A stretch of DNA of 60,000 bases from NCBI GenBank assembly GCA_030704615.1, contig CM060732.1, forward strand, positions 41,089,053 through 41,149,052. Direction: 5' to 3'. The translations under genes were made by a program, and so were the position numbers. Under the pieces are notes generated by a model, which made no database searches, was not told the DNA's origin, and was given only the letters and a program-made list of their open reading frames with translations. Shown in pieces: positions 53,850 through 60,000 of this stretch; within the stretch, counting starts at the first letter, position 1; the number at the start of each line of letters is the position of its first letter. Origin of the DNA: Takakia lepidozioides (Eukaryota; Streptophyta; Takakiopsida; Takakiales; Takakiaceae).

Positions 53850-54975
53850 GGAATAACCACTGGCCCTTTAACCACCACTGTCTTTTTCCACTCTATAAAC
53901 CACTAGTAACCACTTGCCAGTGGTTAATCCCAATGAAATGCCACGGTGGCATCACAGACAATGGTTGGAAGTGGTTTCAACCACTCAGTAGTCCACGTGT
54001 AATAATTTGTTTTTATTTATTATTATTTATTTGGTAATATATTTCATTTAATAAATATAATATTCCACGTGGACGAGTGCAGTGGTACATTGTGAGTGGT
54101 TATAGACACCTCGGCGATGGGAAGTGGTTGAAACCACTTGCTACTCCACGTGTAATAATTCAAATTTTATTTGTGATTTATGATTTAGAAATATATTTTA
54201 ATTCATAAATATAATATTCCACGTGGACGGGGACAGTGCACGTTGATCTTGAGTGGTTAAAGACACCTCATTGATTTGTACCACTTTGATAGTGGTGGAG
54301 AGTGGGTGTTGAAAGATACTGCAGTAATTGGAACCACTATTCTAGTGGTTGCTCATGAGTGGTTGCCTACACAACAGTGATTGGTACCATTTTTGGGTGA
54401 TACATGAAAAACTTTAAGTGGTTTGTGCAGCTGTGACAGACTTTGAAAAACAGACAAGTGGCTAGACCATTGTGGGATGATGCTATTGAACAAATGGTTC
54501 CAACAATAAACTTTATTCTGAATTTGAAACATATTCGTCACCCTCTGAATCACTTTACAACTGGAATAGCGGTTGGTTGCACAAATGCCGCTTGAATGGT
54601 AGCCAACATAGCCGGGTCTTCTTTATTTAGAGCCGTGGGACCATCTAATGACCTAGGTATTGGCTGATCTGATAAGATAGACGTCGATTGGCACGCCACT
54701 CATCACCACATGCCTCTCTGTCTGCTGTGAACTGTGCCTTCTCTGTTGCATACTTTTTGTCACAAAATGGCAACAAGAATGACACATGTTAGCAATGAAG
54801 TATTACATTACTTAGCAAAAAATACCTAGCATGAATGCTACTTTAAAAACCACTATTTCAAACCACTGGAGGAGTGAGCAGAATTACTTATAAATGAACA
54901 TGCTCTTCCAATAAGTCACTCACTCAGACATTCCGTTACTACAGCATTGGTTATAATCAGGATGAACCACTGACA
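53850..54975. repeat. AACCACT/AGTGGTT array, probable CACTA subterminal region
   Basis: Exact AACCACT or its complement AGTGGTT occurs at 53855, 53898, 53908, 53919, 53970, 53979, 54095, 54123, 54132, 54252, 54332, 54344, 54358 and 54417, then 54848, 54861 and 54965. Within it two related units of about 153 bases (starts near 53967 and 54120) each carry CCACGTGTAATAATT, an AT-rich core, AATATAATATTCCACGTGG, then GAGTGGTTA and AGACACCTC. Dense short motifs in both orientations next to a transposase are typical of the subterminal repeats that bind transposase in CACTA and hAT elements. The assignment to CACTA rests on the neighbour. Confidence 0.6.
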
Positions 54976-55430
54976 TTTGTGACTTTGTGGGTGGTTTGAT
55001 TACACTGGTGACAGTCAGAATTGAAATTGAATTTGATATGAATAAGGTGCAATGAAAAGAAGTACTCACTGCACCCAATGAGCCATGACATTGGTATTGT
55101 TCAGCACATACAAAATTTGTGTTGCATCTCTCCTAGCTCCAGTCATGTCCCGCTTTTTGCCGACACCTTCGAAGACCTCGTCCTCAACCCCTTCCTCCGC
55201 ATTTGCATCCCAAGTCCGCCGTTGAGTTGCATCAAATGATTATATATTCAGTCATGAACCCCATGGCCTCATCCAGAACATACCCTGTAGCCGTACTCCC
55301 TTCTGGCTTTGCGTAATTCCTAACGTATCCCTTAAGATCTTTCATGTAACGCTCCATGGGATACATCCACCGTGAAGACACCGGATGAACAATTTTGTTT
55401 ATCTCCATGGAATACATCTATGTGCTCACT
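54560..55430 (-). pseudogene. CACTA (En/Spm) transposase C-terminal remnant
   Basis: On the minus strand, 55417-55232 reads MEINKIVHPVSSRWMYPMER, then YMKDLKGYVRN and PEGSTATGYVLDEAMGF. This matches the HPV..RWMYP.ER.M..LKGYVRN..RPEG.IAEGY..EE signature of plant CACTA transposases (DUF4218 region). Closer to 54760-54600 the minus strand gives CDKKYATEKAQFTADREACG and DEWRANRRL before a stop, plausibly a further exon of the same protein. The upstream catalytic part is not in the window as readable sequence. The copy is a truncated remnant. Confidence 0.75.
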
Positions 55431-55494
55431 TGTAACCACTAAAATGAATTTAAAAAAAAAAATCAAAGTACAAAAGATTAAAAAAAAACACATC

Positions 55495-55690
55495 GGCTAA
55501 TAAGTGCAGAGTGTGTCGCCCTGGTGGTTCAGGGTTCAAACCCGCTGCATTACCCCATGTGTGGGATTGTTTGTGACGACGGTATGTCTGGGCGTTGATC
55601 CTCCTGTAGGTCTCATGGCCCATAAATGAAAGGGGTTAATTTTTCCCCCTCCTCAAGGGCATGAGGTTTCTTTTAAAATTTATAAAAAAA
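55495..55690 (+). repeat. SINE-like element C, copy 2
   Basis: Forward copy of the family at 46965-47162. It runs GTGTGTCGCCCTGGTGGTTC, AGGGTTCAAACCCGCTGC (B box), ATGTGTGGGATTGTTTGTGA, CTCATGGCCCATAAATGAAA, and a 3' end TTTTTCCCCCTCCTCAAGGG, then a TTTCTTTTAAAATTTATAAA tail. Confidence 0.74.
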
Positions 55691-55799
55691 ACAGAAACAA
55701 AAAGTTGCTTATAGGGTTTGTAAAAAGGTTAAAAAAACTTAAAAAGCTGCCCATCACGTATGTACAATATATACATACTTTTGGGGGGAGATTTCAAAT

Positions 55800-55930
55800 G
55801 TGTGCATGTAGTGTACTGGCAAGGGCTCTTCCTTTGTGTCGACGGGTCGCGGGTTTAAACTACCCCCGTTGTTTTTTTTCCCCTCATGCACTAAGCCCCA
55901 CTAAGCCCTCGTGCAGGTTGGTCTTAGCAG
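55800..55930 (+). repeat. tRNA-like SINE element D, with a nearby partial duplicate
   Basis: TGTAGTGTACTGGCAAGGGC (A-box-like) and GGGTCGCGGGTTTAAACTAC (B-box-like) are followed by a T-run and CCCCTCATGCACTAAGCCCC, ACTAAGCCCT. The T-run and the last segment recur at 56441-56476 (CCCCTCAAGCACTAAGCCCC). GCACCGTGGTGGTTCTCATGG at about 55960 recurs at 56403. Part of this block is therefore locally duplicated. Confidence 0.5.
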
Positions 55931-56089
55931 GTCGCGTTTAGGGTTTAGGCTTGCTCAACTGCACCGTGGTGGTTCTCATGGACAATCCAACATTACCTTA
56001 CTACAGACACAAGCAGCATACACAAGAGGTCCGTTTGGGTTCATGGTCTGTCAAATCCTCCATGGGTCATGACATAAGGTCGACTACAA

Positions 56090-56535
56090 TGTGGTGAGGG
56101 CACCTTCTTCTTCGACCTATTTCAGCCTGTTTTGCCCTCTCATCAGACTCGGCCTTGAATTTGCAGCACGGAGCAGAGCTCGCATGAGTTTTTTATAGAT
56201 CCTTCATGATGGTGGGACAATCGCAATCGCAAGGTGTGGCTTTTTCTTAATGTAGGATGTGAAGAAGTTTGTCCATCCTGCAAATGTGGGCTTTTGGCTC
56301 CTGTTAGTACCGTGATTTGGTATTCTTCCTGATGTTTACAAGGTTCTTGGGAGAGTCAACGTGGTCTTAGCATGTCATGTTTCAATCTTTGCTCGCTTAG
56401 CTGCACCATGGTGGTTCTCATGGACCAATGCGATGTTTTTTTTTCCCCTCAAGCACTAAGCCCCACTAAGCCCTATCACTGCTGCGCACTTAAGTCCTCG
56501 CTGATGTTTACAAGGTTCTTGGGAGAGTCAGCTTG
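56090..56535 (+). repeat. 5' leader module of the PPR family, copy 4
   Basis: Shares with 5400-5760 the order CAGAGCTCG, GATGGTGGGACAA, GATGTGAAGAAG, TGTTTACAAGGT and CTTGGGAGAGTC. Shares with 45897-45960 the block GTGGTGAGGGCACCTTCTTC, GACCTATTTCAGCCTGTTTTG. The TGTTTACAAGGTTCTTGGGA block occurs twice here (56334 and 56507), with the second directly joined to the PPR array, so the module is partly duplicated. Confidence 0.55.
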
Positions 56536-58160
56536 GTCCAGGGTATGCACGGTAGGGACGTGGGATGGAGGCTTCGAAGACCTATGAGCAAATGATGGGG
56601 GAAGCAAATCGTGTTTGTGTGCATTTGCAATGCTTGTGCAAGCCTGGCAGCTCTCGAGAAGGGCAAGAGGTGCATGGGGATATCATCAAAGCTGGAATTG
56701 TGCCATATGTCAATCTGAACATGCCCCTGGCAGCTTTGGAAAAGGGGAAAGAGGTCCATGGCGTCATCTTCAGAGCTGGAATTGTATCAGATGTCATTCT
56801 GAACAATACCCTGGTGAACATGTTTGCAAAATGTGGGTGCATCTAGGATGAAAAGGGAGTGTTCGACACTATGGCTGAACGAGATGTGGTGTCGTGGAGT
56901 GCGATGCTTTGCAGGGTATGCACGGCAGGGACGTGGGATGGAGGCTTTGGAGAGCTATGAGCAGATGATGGGGGAAGCACATCATGTTTATGTTCATCTG
57001 CAATGTGCGTGCAAGCCTGGCATCCCTGGAGAAGGGCAAGAGGTGCATGGGGATATCATCAAAGCTGGAATTGTGCCAAGTGTCAATCTGAACACTGCCC
57101 TGGCAGCTTAGGGGAAAGAGGTCCATGGCGACATCTTCAGAGTTGGAATTGTACCAGATGTCATTCTGAACAAAACCCTGATGAACATGGTTGCAAAATG
57201 TGGGTGCATCTAGGATGCAAAGGGAGTGTTCGACACTATGGCTGAACGAGATGTGGTGTCGTGTAGTGCGATGCTTGCAAGGTATGCACGACAAGGACAT
57301 GGGATGGAGGCTTTGGAGAGCTATGAGCAAAGGATGGGGGAAGCACGTCATTTTTGTGTGCATTTGCAATGTGCGTGCAAGCCTGGCAGCCTTGGAGAAG
57401 GGCAAGAGGTGCATGGGGATATCATCAAAGCTGGAATTGTGCCAAATGTCAATCTGAACACTGCCCTGGCAGCTTAGGGGAAAGAGGTCCATGGCGATAT
57501 CATCAGAGTTGGAATTGTACCAGATGTCATTCTGAACAAAACCCTAGTGAACATGGCTGCAAAATGTGGGTGATCTCCTGCCTGTGAGAAGAGACAAGAC
57601 GCCGCCATTGCGCATCCCCAGGAGCTCGTCCGGCATGGGCACAAAGTAGTAGAATGCAAAGGGAGTGTTGGACACTATGGCTGAACGAGATGTGGTGTCG
57701 TGGAGTGCGATGCTTGCAAGGTATGCATGGCAGGGATGTGGGATGGAGGTTTTGGAGAGCTATGAGCAAAGGATGGGGGAAGCACGTCATGTTTGTGTGC
57801 ATTTGCAATGTGCGTGCAAGCCGGGCAGCCTTGGAGAAGGGCAAGAGGTGCATGGGGATATCATCAAAGCTGGAATTGTGCCAAATGTCAATCTGAACAC
57901 TCCCCTGGTAGCTTAGGGGAAAGAGGTCCATGGCGACATCTTCAGAGTTGGAATTGTACCAGATGTCATTATGAACAATACCCTAGTGAATATGTTTGCA
58001 AAATGTGGGTGCATCTAGGATGCAAAGGGAGTGTTGGACACTATGGCTGAACGAGATGTGGTGTCGTGGAGTGCGATGCTTGCATGGTATGCACGGCAGG
58101 GACGTGGGATGGAGGCTTTGGAGAGCTATGAACGAATGATGGGGGAAGGGGGGGCACCTT
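56536..58160 (+). repeat. 366-bp tandem array derived from PPR modules (array H)
   Basis: The landmark TGGGATGGAGG recurs at 56561, 56934, 57300, 57739 and 58105, with spacings of 373, 366, 439 and 366. The 439 spacing holds an insertion of about 75 bases at 57573-57652. Each unit carries ALESYEQ, a frameshifted L motif, GQEVHGDIIKAGIVPNVNLN, then TAG in the third segment. A second GKEVHGDIF...GIVPDVILN, MFAKCGCI, TAG, and DAKGVFDTMAERDVVSW follow. The TAG after GCI (56844, 57210, 58015) and the TAG in GCAGCTTAGGGGAAAG (three units) are shared, so units were copied after coding was lost. It is a pseudogene turned minisatellite. Confidence 0.85.
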
Positions 58161-58460
58161 CTTCAATAGCACAACGGCTACGTGTGGATAGATGGTCAAC
58201 TGGAAACAGCAATGGCAACAGCGCAATTGATAGAACAAGGCCCACTGCTAATGAAGGTACCTTCTTCAACATATTTCATTCTGAATTCCCCTGCTATCAA
58301 AGTCGTCCCTAAGTATCCAAAAACAGGTAACAGATATGAGAAAAAACTGTGGGATGAATACTTTTCTGACCCCAGTAACTGGTGGGACAACCGAGGCAAA
58401 AAGGTGAATGCCTGTCATATTACAGAGTGTAGCAAATGCAATTGTCCATAGGAACTAGTG
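58161..58460 (+). pseudogene. OSB-type PDF motif fragment, copy 2, with pre-PDF segment
   Basis: The leader piece GATAGATGGTCAACTGGAAA and the pre-PDF segment (ACTGCTAATGAAGGTACCTT, CTTCAACATATTTC) lead into a frame reading KVVPKYPKTGNRYEKKLWDE, then YFSDPSNWWDNRGKKVNACH, and a stop at about 58449. The WWDNR..K.N core is as in plant organellar single-stranded DNA-binding (OSB) proteins. It is closer to the consensus than copy 1, which has WWHNR. The remainder of the PDF motif and the OB-fold are missing. Located directly after PPR array H. Confidence 0.66.
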
Positions 58461-58476
58461 TGATAAGTTGAGTTGG

Positions 58477-58717
58477 GTGCAATTGCACTCTCCCTTTCCT
58501 CTCTGCTTCTGTTTGCTATTCAAAGGTAGGATTCCTGCCCTTAGTTTAAATTTCAGTCTGGTGCCGAGAGTGGGTAGACCCTTGAGGTCATCCATGGTGT
58601 CCTCCCCCATGTCACAGACTGGAAACAAGTCCAGGGAAGTTTTCTGCCTAACTTCATTTTCATCAGACAATTTTCTGGAAACGGACATGGCTTTGGACAC
58701 TACAGCCTCTAAGTCAG
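58477..58717 (-). mobile_element. LINE fragment, inverted
   Basis: Minus strand reads [47 protein letters not shown] and [12 protein letters not shown]. It corresponds to 11560-11765 of the long LINE at high identity. Both ends are cut inside ORF2, so it is a rearranged piece and not a simple 5' truncation. Confidence 0.85.
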
Positions 58718-58766
58718 TAGGGTTGGGGCATTTGCTGGAACAATTCTAAAAGGAGAATGTTTGTCA

Positions 58767-58928
58767 GATTACCAGATGTCATTCTGAACACTGCCCTTGC
58801 CCTGGTGGACATGTATGCCAAATGTGGGTGCATCGAGGATGCCAAGGGAGTGTTCAACACTATGGCTGAACGAGATGTGGTGTCGTGGAGTGCGATGCTT
58901 GCGGGGTATGCACATCAGGGGTGCGGAG
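58767..58928 (+). pseudogene. PPR fragment, array I
   Basis: One S motif and part of a P motif: RLPDVILNTALALVDMYAKC, GCIEDAKGVFNTMAERD, VVSWSAMLAGYAHQGCG. It stays in frame but joins directly to unrelated coding-like text (EDPAPAIVKGAEKKYIRK) with no repeat in between. Confidence 0.75.
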
Positions 58929-59763
58929 GACCCTGCCCCAGCCATCGTGAAGGGAGCTGAGAAAAAGTACATACGAAAATGAGAGCGTGTAACCAGAGCC
59001 ACTGCTGCCAAAGGCACAAAGTCCTTGACTGATGCAAATGGTGACATAACACCAAGTTCTAGCGGGAGTAAGAGTCAGGTGGGCCTTCAGGATGCTCCTC
59101 TCCATGCAGCAGTTTTCGTACTAGAGGTGAGCATGCATGCACTTGTTGGCTATCAGTTCTGTACAATGTGGTCATTTACATGTTGGGTACTTCAGACTAT
59201 TAGTAGATGCATTGCTAAATGTAACTGCTAAGGGGTGTTGGGCGTGATGTTTGCAGGCTGAGAAAGCCACTCTTGATATTGCCACCGACAGTGCACCAAC
59301 TACGGCGCCTTAACCCCCCAATATCAACCCCCTGCCACAGTGGCAGATATTCTTATGCTACCAAAAGTACTCTACACTTTGAGTGATTGCTTATACTGGA
59401 CGGTCCTCATTATCTAGTTTTCAATGTACACGTAAATCTTCATGGGTTGATTAATGTGGGTTTTATGGTGGGTGTTGTGTGCAGTTTAAGTTGAAGGACA
59501 AAATCAGCCTGTATGATCCTCATGTACCACGACACAGGGCTGCCAGTGGAATTGTCAATGGTGTGCTTGACAAAGACACATATCACTGTCGTGTTATACC
59601 TGAAGGATTGTGGCGGGTTGAGGTGAATGATATCTATATTGCCAATTGTGTCTTGCCTCACCCTAACGAGGAAGAGGTCCCACCGCAAACAATGTTGGAA
59701 GATGTCGTCGGTCTGAATTGTCTTTGGCCAGAGAAGAACATGAAGATGGCTTAGAATTTCATT
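58929..59763 (+). pseudogene. Plant transposon-type protein, C-terminal part
   Basis: The best segment, 59485-59754, follows an acceptor (TGTGTGCAG). It reads KDKISLYDPHVPRHRAASGI, VNGVLDKDTYHCRVI, WRVEVNDIYIANCVLPHP and LEDVVGLNCLWPEKNMK, stopping at 59752-59754. The layout (a beta-rich 'LY....N..VA.G.V.......C.V.V......LP.P......TM.DA.G....WP' block) resembles the C-terminal domain found in plant transposon proteins of CACTA-type elements (DUF8039-like). Upstream, 58930-59130 (KKYIRK, stop, ERVTRATAAKGTKSL...) ends at a GTGAGC donor and may be an earlier exon. The chain cannot be joined without stops. Confidence 0.5.
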
Positions 59764-60000
59764 CGCCCGGGCGTAGACATTGCTGGCAGTGAGAAGAAGG
59801 TAGGAAAGCAGTTCAGTGTTCCTAGCATGCATGCAGAGACGCCGTGTAAAAGTTAGGCTCAGACTTTTATCATGGCTGGATTTTGTTGACAGTGTTCCAA
59901 CACTAACTCTCTAGGATTCTATTCTAGTTTGTGGAGCTTGAATCCCCAATGGTACTTCTTTCACTACACTAGTGGTATGTGTTCATCTAGTCATGTTCAT
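59764..60000. other. No gene recognised
   Basis: Short flank to the end of the window. Coding of the transposon-type protein might continue, but nothing can be supported. Confidence 0.35.

Noticed and set aside
53790-54460. CRISPR-like array or origin with iterons
   Set aside because: The 7-mers occur in both orientations at irregular spacing in a plant nuclear context next to a transposase remnant. There are no uniform repeats and spacers.
56372-56587. Separate small gene at the PPR array H start
   Set aside because: It is leader-module sequence running into the first PPR unit and has no independent conservation.

Overview
The window is nuclear DNA of a land plant. It holds three multi-exon housekeeping or regulatory genes with plant-type GT-AG introns, embedded in dense transposon and repeat sequence. 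The families present (PLS-class pentatricopeptide repeats, a MYB-CC/GARP transcription factor, plant hAT and CACTA transposases, OSB-type PDF motifs) point to a land plant. The large introns, the runaway PPR duplication and the character of the LINE suggest a non-seed plant such as a fern, lycophyte or bryophyte. That last step is inference.

Layout. 1.8-4.4 kb (-): a four-exon gene for mitochondrial ribosomal protein mS35 with a clear mitochondrial presequence. 5.4-15.8 kb (+): decayed PPR arrays (5.8-7.7, 12.4-13.3, 14.3-15.8 kb) split by a nearly full-length non-LTR retrotransposon (7.7-12.16 kb) with endonuclease, reverse transcriptase and zinc-knuckle domains, broken by three stops and several frameshifts. 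16.4-17.2 kb (+): an intronless, interrupted, foreign-looking ORF I cannot name. 17.9-28.6 kb (+): a 16-exon gene for eIF2B epsilon, whose introns carry LINE and SINE pieces. 28.6-32.6 kb: no gene; a dispersed 250-bp repeat and a 38-bp minisatellite. 32.7-35.9 kb (-): a seven-exon MYB-CC (PHR1-like) transcription factor with an internal duplication. 37.8-40.7 kb: a cluster of tRNA-derived SINE-like elements and a 53-bp minisatellite. 41.9-43.7 kb (-): a broken hAT transposase. 45.8-48.1 and 51.1-52.3 kb: more PPR fragments. 52.45-52.74 kb: a fragment of an RBM22/MAC5-type splicing factor. 53.5-55.4 kb: a repeat, a dense AACCACT/AGTGGTT array and a CACTA transposase remnant. 56.1-58.2 kb (+): a PPR-derived 366-bp tandem array in which internal stop codons are shared by the units. 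58.2-59.8 kb: an OSB-like PDF fragment, a LINE scrap, another PPR piece and a transposon-type coding exon.

The three host genes are unrelated in function: mitochondrial translation, cytosolic translation initiation, and probably phosphate-type transcriptional control. They sit as islands. The most interesting material is between them: PPR coding modules that have stopped being genes and behave like a repeat family, a recurring link between those modules and an organellar ssDNA-binding PDF motif, an unrecognised virus-like ORF, and short elements that share the LINE 3' tail. No array, LINE or transposase copy here looks intact.
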